Below, piece by piece: positions 1-10,660 of a stretch of 30,666 bases of DNA. Below the pieces are notes generated by a model, which was given only the letters and a program-made list of their open reading frames with translations, ran no database searches and was not told where the DNA came from. Each line of letters begins with the position of its first letter. The first letter of the stretch is position 1. This stretch comes from Nitrospirota bacterium (GTDB lineage: Bacteria > Nitrospirota > Nitrospiria > Nitrospirales > Nitrospiraceae): NCBI GenBank assembly GCA_016201805.1, contig JACQCB010000051.1:1-30666 (forward strand). Direction: 5' to 3'. The translations under genes were made by a program, and so were the position numbers.

Positions 1-2225
1 AAGCGCGTCAGAGCCTCCACCTCGGCATCGGCGGCAAACAACACGGAATGCGGCCCGCAGTCCAATCGCGTGACCACGGAGAGATTATTCAGGCCGGCGC
101 CATGCGTGACGTGTTCATCGGCTCCCCTGCCGGCACTCAGCGCGACAGCATCCTTGGTGGAGCCATCGGTTCCAAGAAGCGGATTCAACACGAGAAGCCG
201 ACAGACGCCCGACGCCACAATCGCCTGTCCCTCCGCCGCGACGGAGGGGGTGAGCCCGCGATCTCGCAACGCCTCGCTCAGACGTTGGTAAAAGGGCTCG
301 GACCGTTCCACGCCATTGCCCCAGTAGCGGCCGACCTCGAATGAACGCAGGACCCAGGCAAGGCCGCCGACGTGATCGAGCTGCGGGTGGGTCCCGATAA
401 CATGGTCCAGACGCCTGATCCCGCGATCCCAGAGATAGGGCCCGACCACAGCCCGTCCCATGTCCAGCGTCTCGTAGACCGCCCCTCCGTCGATCAGGAC
501 GGTCTGGCCATCCGGCAATTCAATCACACTGGCATCCCCCTGCCCGACATCCAGAAACGTCACGCGTAGGGTGTCGCCGTCCGCCGCCACACGCGGAGAC
601 CAGCTCCACCAACACAGGAAGAAGACCGTGCCAAGGACGCAGATCCACGTAAAGACAGGGCGCCCATCGAAACCGAACGCCCCGTAGAGCAGGGCGTAGA
701 ACCCAGCCATAGCGAAGACGCTCGGCGACGCGACATGCCATGCAGCTCCAGGCAACTGCGCCAACTGTTGCACCACCGTGAACAGCAGATCGAGCAGGAC
801 TTGGTGCACCGGCCCCATCGGCAGCGTACCGACTCCCGTCAGCAACACCCAGACGGCTGCCCCCAACCCAAGCGGCACAAGGACCAAGCCGGCCAGCGGC
901 ACGACGACGAGATTCGCGACAAGCCCCAACCAGGCAATCTGGTTGAAGTGGTAGGCGACAAGCGGAACGGTCGCCAAGGTGACGCTGCCGGTCATCCCTC
1001 CATACAAGCGCAGCCACACCCAGATCCGTTCAACGATGACATCCGGGCGATCGCCCGGAAGGTCACGCGGCGATTCATCGCCCTGGTTCAGCCGCCGTAG
1101 AACCAGCGCAATGGCGAGCACCGAGCCATAGGACAGTTGAAAGGAAATGTCGAACCATGCGCGCGGATCGTGCACGAGAATCAACAGAGCGGCGGCGGCC
1201 AACGTGAAGAGCAGTTGGCCCTCGCGCCCCAGCCAGACCGCAAGGAGAAATAACAGGATCATGACGAGGGATCGGATCGTCGCCACTTCCCCCCCGGCCA
1301 GCAGCGCATACCAGGTGACCGGAACCATCGTGCCCAGGGCCGCGACGCGAGTCGGCGTCACCCGACGCGAGAGGGCTTGCAGCCAGGTTGACGGAAGATG
1401 TCGGCAGAGGCCCCGGATAAACGTAAACGAGAGCAAGGCGATCAAGCCGAGGTGAGACCCCGAGATGGAGAGAATGTGGACGGTGCCGGTCGACATGAAG
1501 GCGTCCCGCACCTCTGCAGCCAGGTCGCCGGGCTGTCCCACGATCAGACTCAGATAGATGCCGAGGGCCGGACCATGCAGAGAGGCCTCAGCCGCCCGCC
1601 GGATCTGCTCGCGCCATTCGTCGATGCCGCGCCAGAAGCCCCATCGCGAGAAGCCCGGCGCCGCACCCAGCACCGTCATCTGCCCAGGACCGGACAGGGA
1701 CGCCACGACATCGATCCCTTGTCGGCGCAGATAGGCGGCATAGTCGAAGCCTCCGGGATTGACGGTCCCGGACGGAGGGTGGAGTCGAGCCGTGAATGTC
1801 ACCAAATCGCCTTGTTTGAGGCTCGCATCCGGGTCCCGCCAGGTGAGACGGAGCCGCCCCTCGATCGGTTGCGCAGCCGCCGCTTCGCCAATCTGCGAGA
1901 CCGCCACCACCGCGACCGCACGACGCGGCGCAGCCCGAACAGGTTCGACTACCATCCCCGTGACCTTGCCCGGATCAGTGCCCGCGAGTTCAGCGAGTTG
2001 CGACCCGACGCTCATCCCAATGAACGCCGTCCAATACAGGATGCCGGCCACCAGGCTGCAGAACAAGGCAAGCCCGTAGTGGGTCGTCATCTGCCCCCGG
2101 CCTTCGAGGGCCGTCACTGCGAATGCGGTCACTGTCAGGATGAGAAGAATGGAGAGAGGCACGTAAGGAAGGAAGGAGCCGGCCACCAGCCCGGCGAGGA
2201 AGGCAACGGTGATCGGTAAGAGCAT
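1..2225 (-). CDS. comEC: ComEC/Rec2 family DNA uptake channel protein, 3' end outside window
   Basis: Inner-membrane channel that carries single-stranded DNA into the cytoplasm during natural transformation. The frame stays open from an ATG at 2225 to base 1, so about 741 residues are visible and only the C-terminal end is missing. An N-terminal hydrophobic segment is followed by the DUF4131-type region with the family-typical stretch NPGGFDYAAYLR. The central competence domain shows GTVHILSISGSHLGL (near base 1480). The C-terminal metallo-beta-lactamase-like domain starts with FLDVGQGDA (near base 550) and has THPQLDHVGG, where the usual acidic or His residue before LDH is Gln. A later NNLSVV and VLFAAD stand where the family has NNxSxV and LLFTGD. 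The GAGG-containing stretch before 2225 supports this start. It lies 87 bases after glmM and is probably the last gene of the cluster. Family assignment is firm; whether the cell is transformable is not shown. Confidence 0.93.
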   Translation of the reverse strand, partial: MLLPITVAFLAGLVAGSFLPYVPLSILLILTVTAFAVTALEGRGQMTTHYGLALFCSLVAGILYWTAFIGMSVGSQLAELAGTDPGKVTGMVVEPVRAAPRRAVAVVAVSQIGEAAAAQPIEGRLRLTWRDPDASLKQGDLVTFTARLHPPSGTVNPGGFDYAAYLRRQGIDVVASLSGPGQMTVLGAAPGFSRWGFWRGIDEWREQIRRAAEASLHGPALGIYLSLIVGQPGDLAAEVRDAFMSTGTVHILSISGSHLGLIALLSFTFIRGLCRHLPSTWLQALSRRVTPTRVAALGTMVPVTWYALLAGGEVATIRSLVMILLFLLAVWLGREGQLLFTLAAAALLILVHDPRAWFDISFQLSYGSVLAIALVLRRLNQGDESPRDLPGDRPDVIVERIWVWLRLYGGMTGSVTLATVPLVAYHFNQIAWLGLVANLVVVPLAGLVLVPLGLGAAVWVLLTGVGTLPMGPVHQVLLDLLFTVVQQLAQLPGAAWHVASPSVFAMAGFYALLYGAFGFDGRPVFTWICVLGTVFFLCWWSWSPRVAADGDTLRVTFLDVGQGDASVIELPDGQTVLIDGGAVYETLDMGRAVVGPYLWDRGIRRLDHVIGTHPQLDHVGGLAWVLRSFEVGRYWGNGVERSEPFYQRLSEALRDRGLTPSVAAEGQAIVASGVCRLLVLNPLLGTDGSTKDAVALSAGRGADEHVTHGAGLNNLSVVTRLDCGPHSVLFAADAEVEALTR

Positions 2226-2312
2226 GGCGACCCTCGACCTGCCGAGCCTCAGCCCGACCCACGACGGCGCTGCACAGAGGGTCCGCGCACCGCTGGCTCT
2301 TGCCCCTCGCGC

Positions 2313-3671
2313 CTAGGCGCTGGGGGCCAACTGTGCCCGCACGGCCTTGGCCAGGTCGTCGGCCACAGACCGGATCAACGCATCTTGTTCCCCTTCGACC
2401 ATGATCCGGATCAACGGCTCCGTCCCGGAATAGCGGACCAGGATACGGCCGGTCCCGTTCAGCTTGGCCTCTCCGTCACGGATCGCTTGCTGCATCGCCG
2501 GCACACGATCGAGGTCCGGCTTCTCCTTCACCTGGAGACTGAGCAAGACCTGCGGAACGGCCGTCATGCACCGGGCTAAATCCGAGAAAGACCGCCCGGT
2601 CCGCTTCATCAGAGCTAAGATTTGGAGCCCTGAAATAAGCCCGTCTCCGGTCGTACTGTGATCCAGAAAAATCAAGTGCCCCGACTGTTCGCCGCCGAAG
2701 TTGTAGCCGTCCGCGACCATCCGCTCCAGCAGGTACCGGTCCCCCACCGCCGTCCTCACCAACGTGATGCCGGCCTTCGACAACGCCAACTCCAGACCGA
2801 AGTTGCTCATGACCGTCCCGACCACGGTCTTGCGTTGCAAGCATCCGCGTTCATGCATGTCAAACGCCAGCATGGCCATCACCTGGTCTCCGCCCACGAG
2901 ACGCCCCTCCTCGCACACGAAGACGGCACGATCGGCATCTCCGTCATGGGCAATCCCCAGATGGGCGCCGTGGTCCCGCACGGCCTGCTGGAGCCGCTCG
3001 GGATGAACCGCGCCACACCCGGCATTGATATTGGTCCCGTCCGGTTCGTCTCCGATCACCCACACGGTGGCGCCCAACTCACGGAAGACCTTCGGGGACA
3101 CTTTGTACGCCGCGCCGTGGGCGCAATCGATCACGACCTTGAGGCCTTGAAAATCGACATCCCTGGGCAAGGACCGCTTCACGAACTCGATGTACCGGCC
3201 CTCGGCATCGTCGATCCGGTACGCTTTGCCGACGGCATCCGCAGTCGGTCTCAGGTGGGAAATCTCATCGGACAGGATCAACGCCTCGATACGCGATTCC
3301 AAGTCATCAGGCAACTTGAAGCCGTCGCTGGAAAAAAACTTGATGCCGTTATCCTGATAGGGGTTGTGCGAGGCCGAGATCATCACCCCCGCATCGGCCC
3401 GGAGGCTGCGGGCCAGAAACGCAACCGCCGGAGTCGGCATCGGGCCGACCAGGAGCACATCCACTCCCATCGAGCAAATCCCGGACGTCAGCGCCGACTC
3501 CAACATGTAGCCGGACAGACGCGTGTCTTTGCCGATGACGATCTGATGCCGGCCTGCGCGTCGTTTGAACAGGTGGGCGGCGGCGCGCCCCAGCTTCATG
3601 GCCGTCTCGCTGGTCATCGGCTCGAGATTCGCCACACCCCGCACGCCATCGGTTCCGAACAGTTTTCGCAT
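2313..3671 (-). CDS. glmM: Phosphoglucosamine mutase GlmM
   Basis: Interconverts glucosamine-6-phosphate and glucosamine-1-phosphate, the step before UDP-GlcNAc in peptidoglycan and LPS precursor synthesis; cytoplasmic. The 452-residue protein has the usual family length. It begins MRKLFGTDGVRG, has the phosphoserine loop SASHNPYQDNGIK (catalytic Ser about residue 101), the Mg-binding DGDADR (243-248), the sugar-binding GGEQSGH (326-332) and the phosphate-binding RYSGTEP (413-419). The start is set by AAGGAGA just upstream of the ATG. It follows folP by 12 bases, the common bacterial folP-glmM pairing, so both are probably on one transcript with ftsH upstream. Confidence 0.97.
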   Translation of the reverse strand: MRKLFGTDGVRGVANLEPMTSETAMKLGRAAAHLFKRRAGRHQIVIGKDTRLSGYMLESALTSGICSMGVDVLLVGPMPTPAVAFLARSLRADAGVMISASHNPYQDNGIKFFSSDGFKLPDDLESRIEALILSDEISHLRPTADAVGKAYRIDDAEGRYIEFVKRSLPRDVDFQGLKVVIDCAHGAAYKVSPKVFRELGATVWVIGDEPDGTNINAGCGAVHPERLQQAVRDHGAHLGIAHDGDADRAVFVCEEGRLVGGDQVMAMLAFDMHERGCLQRKTVVGTVMSNFGLELALSKAGITLVRTAVGDRYLLERMVADGYNFGGEQSGHLIFLDHSTTGDGLISGLQILALMKRTGRSFSDLARCMTAVPQVLLSLQVKEKPDLDRVPAMQQAIRDGEAKLNGTGRILVRYSGTEPLIRIMVEGEQDALIRSVADDLAKAVRAQLAPSA

Positions 3672-3683
3672 GGGTCTCCTTAC

Positions 3684-4583
3684 TCAACAATCAACATTCA
3701 GTCGTCGGCATTCAGCTTTTAGCTGAGAGCTTGTTATCGCTTCCACCATCGTGACCACATCCCGCATCGGACCGACATCATGCACCCGCAGCACCCGCGC
3801 GCCGTGCAAGATGGCCACCGCCACCGCCGCCGCCGTCCCCATCAACCGATCACCGACCGGCCGATCCAAGACCTGCCCGATAAAGGCCTTGCGCGAGACC
3901 CCCACCAGAATCGGGCGCCCCAACGGGACAAATGCGTCAAGCTGCCCCAGCAGCAGCAGGTTGTGCGAGAGATTTTTGCCAAATCCGATCCCCGGGTCAA
4001 GCAGTATCTGCTCCGGGCCGATGCCGGCGTCCCCCGCCGCCGTCATCCGTTCGGCGAAGAACTGTCGCACCTCTTGCACGACATCGCCATAGGAAGGCGC
4101 CTGCTGCATGGTCTTGGGCGTCCCCTGCATATGCATGAGCACCAGACCGGCCCCGGCCTCGGCCACGACCGCCCCCATCTGCGGATCGAACCGAAGGGCG
4201 CTGATATCGTTGACGATGGCGGCTCCCGCCTCAAGCGCAAGCCTGGCCACGCAAGCTTTCGTCGTGTCGATGGACACCGGCACGGACACCCGACGGCAGA
4301 CCTCCTTCACCACCGGGATAAACCGCCTGATTTCCTCGTCCTGACCCACCGGGTCTGAGCCCGGCCGGGACGATTCCGCTCCGATATCGATCAGGCCCGC
4401 TCCCTGCTCGACCATCGCGCAGGCCTGCGTCACCGCCGCCTCGGGATCGAGGTACCGGCCTCCATCGGAAAATGAATCGGGCGTCACGTTGAGCACGCCC
4501 ATGAGCAAGGGACGATCCAGCGGAATCAGTCGCCCTCTGGCTCTCAGCATCTCGTGACTCAACGCCTGGGCTGGATTGCGCAT
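3684..4583 (-). CDS. folP: Dihydropteroate synthase FolP
   Basis: Condenses p-aminobenzoate with the pterin pyrophosphate to give dihydropteroate in folate synthesis; the sulfonamide target. From the chosen start it has 299 residues. Visible motifs are MGVLNVTPDSFSDGG (28-42), DIGAESSRPGS, an NDISAL stretch, the MHMQGTP stretch, DPGIGFGK and GVSRKAFIG, all typical of the family, then RVHDVG near the end. The longer reading frame opens at 4610, but the ATG at 4583 has a strong AGGAGGGAGG ribosome site immediately before it and is preferred. The last roughly 15 codons overlap a short palindrome and a repeated cattcag word and look like a non-conserved tail. It sits between ftsH and glmM. Confidence 0.96.
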   Translation of the reverse strand: MRNPAQALSHEMLRARGRLIPLDRPLLMGVLNVTPDSFSDGGRYLDPEAAVTQACAMVEQGAGLIDIGAESSRPGSDPVGQDEEIRRFIPVVKEVCRRVSVPVSIDTTKACVARLALEAGAAIVNDISALRFDPQMGAVVAEAGAGLVLMHMQGTPKTMQQAPSYGDVVQEVRQFFAERMTAAGDAGIGPEQILLDPGIGFGKNLSHNLLLLGQLDAFVPLGRPILVGVSRKAFIGQVLDRPVGDRLMGTAAAVAVAILHGARVLRVHDVGPMRDVVTMVEAITSSQLKAECRRLNVDC

Positions 4584-4713
4584 GGCCTCCCTCCTAACAA
4601 TGGGAACCACGATGGAGCGTCTAGAGGTTGAAACAACTCGGCAGGGAAAACTTCCACGGCCCGTCCAACGCCACCACCGACAACCGCAGGGTCACGGCCT
4701 GGCTTCGACCGTC

Positions 4714-6528
<1,815 letters not shown>

Positions 6529-6580
6529 CCGCGCTCCTCCTCAGCCCTCACGGAAGCCGGGGCATTGGAAATGACTGCAA

Positions 6581-6610
6581 ATACTAGCACAGATATCCGA
6601 ACCCTGACAA
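6581..6610 (-). promoter_or_regulatory. Probable sigma-70 promoter for ftsH
   Basis: On the minus strand a TTGTCA -35 box is followed after 18 bases by TAGTAT, with the extended -10 dinucleotide TG one base upstream. It lies entirely in the hpt-ftsH gap and about 55 bases before the ftsH ATG. It would let ftsH, folP and glmM be transcribed independently of the upstream heme genes. Prediction from sequence only. Confidence 0.65.
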
Positions 6611-6617
6611 CAGCCCG

Positions 6618-7166
6618 TCAGAACCCCTGGCCTTCGTCGTCCACGGTATCGAGCACGGCCAGGTACGGCAGGTTGCGGTATTTCTGCCGGTAGTCCAGCC
6701 CATACCCCACCACATATTTGTTGGGAATCTCAAACCCGACATACTGAACCTCGACGCCCACCTTCCGGCGGTCGGGCTTGCTCAACAGCGCGCAGATTCG
6801 AATCGACTTGGGCTTGCGCTTCGAGAGAGTCTTGATGAGGTGCTGCACCGTCAGGCCCGAGTCCACGATGTCCTCAACGATCAAGACGTCCCGTCCGGCG
6901 ATGTCCTCCGTCAAGTCCGTCACCACCTTGACCTTCCCCGACGTCTTCCCTTTGGACCCGTAGCTGGACACGACCAGAAAATCCACCCGCAGCGGCAGCC
7001 GGATCGCGCGGGCCAAATCCGCGTAGAAGGCGTAGGCCCCTTTGAGAATGCCGACCAGGAGCAGGTCTTTCTCGGCGTAATCGGCCGTAATCTGGCGGCC
7101 GAGTTCCTTGATGCGCGCGCGCATTTCTTCTTGAGTTACGATGGGTCGTCCAAAAATCCGCTCCAT
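6618..7166 (-). CDS. hpt: Hypoxanthine phosphoribosyltransferase
   Basis: Purine salvage enzyme that joins hypoxanthine or guanine to PRPP to give IMP or GMP; cytoplasmic. The 182-residue length is normal. The PRPP-binding loop VLIVEDIVDSGLT (94-106) is clear, preceded by the LVGILKGAYAF stretch and SSYGSKGKTSG flexible-loop region, and followed near the C-terminus by VGYGLDYRQKYRNLPY, which is typical of bacterial HPRTs. It begins 2 bases after the tilS stop codon, so translation is probably coupled to tilS. Confidence 0.96.
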   Translation of the reverse strand: MERIFGRPIVTQEEMRARIKELGRQITADYAEKDLLLVGILKGAYAFYADLARAIRLPLRVDFLVVSSYGSKGKTSGKVKVVTDLTEDIAGRDVLIVEDIVDSGLTVQHLIKTLSKRKPKSIRICALLSKPDRRKVGVEVQYVGFEIPNKYVVGYGLDYRQKYRNLPYLAVLDTVDDEGQGF

Positions 7167-7168
7167 GG

Positions 7169-8659
7169 TCAGCCTGCCCCTCCTTCTGATGCCTCGTCCA
7201 GCAATTCAACCGTCAAGGTCCGTGTCGTGCGGGATGTCGCCAGAAACCGATGGTCCGCCCGATAGCCGCACACCCAGAGGATTCCCTCCGGTGTCGCCAG
7301 GAGAGGGACCTTCGCCCGATCGAGACGCGGCAATTTGATGTCCGCAAAATAATCCTGCAACTTCTTCGTCCGCCCCTGCATCCCGGACGGAGAAAATCGA
7401 TCGCCGGGCTTCCAAGACCGCACCACTAACGCTCCCGTGACGCGGTCCGCGTCGAAGACCGCGACTCGCCGTGACGGAGTCGGAGCCGAAGCGACGCTAC
7501 CGGTCGAAGACGTCGCCAGGCCGGCTCTGAGCGACTGACCGGTGAGGGGCCAGCGCAAAACCGACGGCACGGCCAACACCAGCCCCTTCGAAGCCGCCTG
7601 CGCCCTCGCCTTGGTCCTCGGTGAGGGATCGGACTGGCCCACGGACTGAAAGCGAAGCCGGGCATAGGTCCGCTCGACGCGCACGCCCTCTACCGTGACC
7701 ACGGAACCGGACCGGCTCTGGATGAGCCGATCAAGAATCGTGGCCACAGCCCCGAACGTCGGACCGTTCTCGTTCCCGTTGAGTTGCCGAAGCACAGATC
7801 GGATCACCCGCCGCTGGAGCGCCACGGGCAGAGCCAGCAGACCGGCACGATCCACCACGACCCCGTCACGTTCGCGGCAAGCGACGCGGGCCGTCTGTTC
7901 ACGGCCCCATTGCTCCAGGCATAGATCGTCCTCACGCAGGATGTCGGCCTGCCGCAACAGCGTCGCCACGATCGCCGGATTGTAACGTTTCAGCATGGGC
8001 AACAGTTCATGACGGACTCGGTTCCGCAGGTAGAGCGGCTTGTCGTTGCTGGAATCGGACCGGAACGACACGCGCCGTTCCTTGAGATAGTCCAGAATCT
8101 CCGACCGGCTCACTTGCAACAAGGGACGGATGAAGAACGATTCACGGATCGGCGGAATCCCGGCCAGCCCGGCGGTCCCAGCACCGCGAAGCATCCACAT
8201 CAAGAGGGTCTCGGCCTGGTCGTCCGCCTGATGGCCAAGGGCGATCTTATCGACGCCCAGTTTCCTGCCCGCACGGACCAACACCTCGTACCTGGCCTCG
8301 CGCGCGATCTCCTGCAGGGACGACCGCTGCCGGCCTTGCGCGCCCTCCCTCGCAAGCGACACCCGCTCGCATTGGAAGGGCACGCTGAAGCGGTCGCAAA
8401 GCGCCGCCGCAAAGCGGGCATCCTCATCGGACTCTTCCCCTCGAAGGCCGTAGTTGACGTGGAGCGCCGCGAGCCTCAGGTCCCACGATGGGGCCAACTC
8501 CACCAGCAGGGAGAGCAGCGCCACAGAGTCGGGGCCTCCCGACAAGGCCACCAAGAGCCGATCACCGGGGGCAAACAGCTTGCCGGCTCGGACCCCGGCA
8601 GCGATGCGCCGCGCAAACAGCGTGGGCGTCGTGGGTTGGACTGCGACAGGGCGATTCAC
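7169..8659 (-). CDS. tilS: tRNA(Ile)-lysidine synthase TilS
   Basis: Attaches lysine to C34 of the CAU-anticodon tRNA-Ile, changing its reading from AUG to AUA; an essential N-type PP-loop ATPase. The 496-residue protein has the PP-loop motif SGGPDS (40-45), an HVNYGLRGEESD stretch, GHQADDQAETLLMWMLRGAG and the RNRVRHELLPML region. A long linker and a C-terminal substrate-binding domain containing KPGDRFSPSGMQGRTKKLQDYF follow, so it is the long form of the enzyme. The start codon is GTG. It sits 21 bases after ribF and 2 bases before hpt. Confidence 0.95.
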   Translation of the reverse strand: MNRPVAVQPTTPTLFARRIAAGVRAGKLFAPGDRLLVALSGGPDSVALLSLLVELAPSWDLRLAALHVNYGLRGEESDEDARFAAALCDRFSVPFQCERVSLAREGAQGRQRSSLQEIAREARYEVLVRAGRKLGVDKIALGHQADDQAETLLMWMLRGAGTAGLAGIPPIRESFFIRPLLQVSRSEILDYLKERRVSFRSDSSNDKPLYLRNRVRHELLPMLKRYNPAIVATLLRQADILREDDLCLEQWGREQTARVACRERDGVVVDRAGLLALPVALQRRVIRSVLRQLNGNENGPTFGAVATILDRLIQSRSGSVVTVEGVRVERTYARLRFQSVGQSDPSPRTKARAQAASKGLVLAVPSVLRWPLTGQSLRAGLATSSTGSVASAPTPSRRVAVFDADRVTGALVVRSWKPGDRFSPSGMQGRTKKLQDYFADIKLPRLDRAKVPLLATPEGILWVCGYRADHRFLATSRTTRTLTVELLDEASEGGAG

Positions 8660-8680
8660 GTAGACACCGACCTTCTGCTC

Positions 8681-9625
8681 CTAGGCTTCCGCAACCGACG
8701 ACGCGGCTTTCAACGCCGCCCGCGCCAGGGTGACGTCCAGATCAATGCGGGCCGACAGCGCATCCGCCGTCTCAAACACCAGGTCGCCTCGCAAGCGTTC
8801 CACGAACTGCACGCTGATCGCCTGGCCATAGAGATCCATCTGCTGGTCCAACAAATAGACTTCGAGCAGGCGTTCTCCCGGGCCAAACGTCGGACGCGTG
8901 CCGATATAGGCGACCGAATCGAAGGAGCGGTTCTGCCAGACCGCCGTCGTGGCGTAGACCCCGTCCGCTGGAATGACCCGCCCAGGCGGAAGGCGGAGAT
9001 TGGCCGTCGGCCACCCCAACCCCTGCCCCCGTTGCGCACCCGGCACCACGGACCCGCTCAACTCATACCACCGTCCCAAGCAACGTGCTGCGCCCCGCAC
9101 ATCGCCGTCCTGCACCAGCAGGCGGATTCGGCTCGAACTCACCACCTCTCCATCCACACGGACGGGCGGCACTGCATGGACGAGAAAACCGGCCTCTGCG
9201 CCCAGCCGCTTGAGATCCGGCATCCGACCGGCCCGCCCCTTCCCAAACGCAAAATGCTCCCCCACAAACACCTCGCGGACCGCGAGTCCGTCTCTGAGAA
9301 TCCGCGCGACAAATTCCTCTGGGGTCAGGGATGCCAAAGCCTGGTCAAAGGCCAAGAACAGAACCTCTTGAATGCCGGCCTGCTGGAACCGCGCCAATTT
9401 CTCTTCCCTAGTCGTCAAGAGACGGATATCCACATCGGGTCTCAACACCGTGATCGGATGCGGATCGAAGGTGAGCACCATCGAGGTCCCGCCCGCATCG
9501 GCGGCGGCCTTGACGACGGTCCGCAAAAGCGCCTGATGTCCCAGGTGCTGCCCGTCGAAATTGCCGATCGTCAGCACCGGATAGGCGACTCGCTGATGCT
9601 CGGTCAGGCCCCGCGCCACTTTCAT
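8681..9625 (-). CDS. ribF: Bifunctional riboflavin kinase / FMN adenylyltransferase
   Basis: Converts riboflavin to FMN and then to FAD. The 314-residue length matches the family. The N-terminal FAD synthetase part has TIGNFDGQHLGHQ (19-31), where Gln replaces the common Val before HLGH, then FDPHP and SSSRIR (163-168). The C-terminal riboflavin kinase domain starts near 185 and has the flavin-site stretch GWPTANLRLPPGRVIPADGVYA (204 onward). The ATG follows hemB by 19 bases, so it is probably on the heme transcript. Supply of FAD and heme cofactors from one transcript is plausible but not shown. Confidence 0.96.
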   Translation of the reverse strand: MKVARGLTEHQRVAYPVLTIGNFDGQHLGHQALLRTVVKAAADAGGTSMVLTFDPHPITVLRPDVDIRLLTTREEKLARFQQAGIQEVLFLAFDQALASLTPEEFVARILRDGLAVREVFVGEHFAFGKGRAGRMPDLKRLGAEAGFLVHAVPPVRVDGEVVSSSRIRLLVQDGDVRGAARCLGRWYELSGSVVPGAQRGQGLGWPTANLRLPPGRVIPADGVYATTAVWQNRSFDSVAYIGTRPTFGPGERLLEVYLLDQQMDLYGQAISVQFVERLRGDLVFETADALSARIDLDVTLARAALKAASSVAEA

Positions 9626-9644
9626 ATCGCCGCTCGCCTGGACA

Positions 9645-10619
9645 TCAATCGCCGAGCAATCTGGCTGCGTCTTTGGCGAAATAGCTCAGGATCATATCGG
9701 CCCCGGCCCGCTTGATCGAGAGCAGCGATTCCATCACCGCCCGTTCCTCATCCAGCCAGCCCGCCCGCGCCGCGGCCTTGATCATGCTGTACTCCCCGCT
9801 CACCTGATACGCCGCCAGAGGCAGACGCATGTGGGCCCGCGCCGCCGCAATGATGTCCAAGAACGGCAAGGCCGGTTTGACCATCACGATGTCGGCGCCC
9901 TCCTCGATGTCAGCGTCAATTTCGCGCAGCGCTTCGCGGACGTTGGCCGGGTCCATCTGGTAGGACTGCCGGTCCCCGAATTTGGGGCTCGAGTCCGCCG
10001 CTTCCCGGAACGGCGCATAGAAGCACGACGCGAACTTCGCGGCATAGGCCATGATGGGCAAATCGACGAACCCCGCCTTGTCCAACTCGTCGCGAATGGC
10101 CCCGACCCGTCCGTCCATCATGTCCGAGGGCGCGACCATGTCCGCGCCGGCTTGCGCATGCGTGCGCGCCATGGCTTGCAGACACTCGAGCGTGGCGTCG
10201 TTGAGGATCTTGCCGTCCTGCACCAGCCCGCAATGGCCGTGCGACGTATACTCGTCGATGCACACGTCCGTGATGACGAGCAGCCCCGGCACCTGTTCCT
10301 TCAGCGCCCGGATCGCCCGTTGGACCACGCCGTCCGGATCGTAGGCCGACGTCCCCCGCTCATCCTTGCGATCGGGAATTCCGAACAAGATGACGGCCGG
10401 AATCCCCAGTTGCTGCACCTCCGCCGCCTCCTTCACGAGCAGGTCCACCGAGAGGCGATACTGGCCCGGCATCGACTCGATCGCCTGTCGCTGCCCCTTC
10501 CCGCCGGTGACGAAAAACGGCGCGATCAGATCGGCCCGCGAGAGCCTCGTCTCTCTGACCATCCGCCGCAGCGGTTCGTTCTGTCGCAATCGCCTCAGCC
10601 GGTGACGAGGAAACGCCAT
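9645..10619 (-). CDS. hemB: Porphobilinogen synthase (delta-aminolevulinate dehydratase)
   Basis: Condenses two 5-aminolevulinate molecules to porphobilinogen in tetrapyrrole synthesis. An upstream ATG at 10652 lacks a ribosome site; the ATG at 10619 has GGAGAAGG at the right distance, giving 324 residues, the usual length. The Schiff-base lysines are visible in AYAAKFAS (about Lys195) and MVKPALPF (about Lys248), and the C-terminal AYQVSGEYSMI is intact. The metal-site segment reads DVCIDEYTSHGHCG (118-131): two of the three zinc cysteines are kept (120, 130), but the middle one is Asp122, a mixture of zinc-type and magnesium-type HemB. It follows the CBS-domain gene after a 135-base gap containing a large inverted repeat. 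Confidence 0.96.
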   Translation of the reverse strand: MAFPRHRLRRLRQNEPLRRMVRETRLSRADLIAPFFVTGGKGQRQAIESMPGQYRLSVDLLVKEAAEVQQLGIPAVILFGIPDRKDERGTSAYDPDGVVQRAIRALKEQVPGLLVITDVCIDEYTSHGHCGLVQDGKILNDATLECLQAMARTHAQAGADMVAPSDMMDGRVGAIRDELDKAGFVDLPIMAYAAKFASCFYAPFREAADSSPKFGDRQSYQMDPANVREALREIDADIEEGADIVMVKPALPFLDIIAAARAHMRLPLAAYQVSGEYSMIKAAARAGWLDEERAVMESLLSIKRAGADMILSYFAKDAARLLGD

Positions 10620-10660
10620 GCCCTTCTCCCCATGCTTCTTCCTCCGCCTCATTCAGCAGG

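Noticed and set aside
1398..2219. A 273-codon plus-strand frame opposite comEC
   Set aside because: It is a low-complexity, Arg/Glu/His-rich shadow of the comEC coding strand. The comEC frame carries family motifs; this one does not.
2658..3722. A 354-codon plus-strand frame opposite glmM
   Set aside because: It is antisense to glmM, which has all its catalytic motifs, and its composition is that of a GC-rich mirror frame.
8009..9715. A 568-codon open frame on the plus strand opposite tilS and ribF
   Set aside because: It is exactly antisense to two well-supported genes, has an Arg/His/Pro/Gln-rich composition typical of a GC-rich shadow frame, and shows no recognisable motif.
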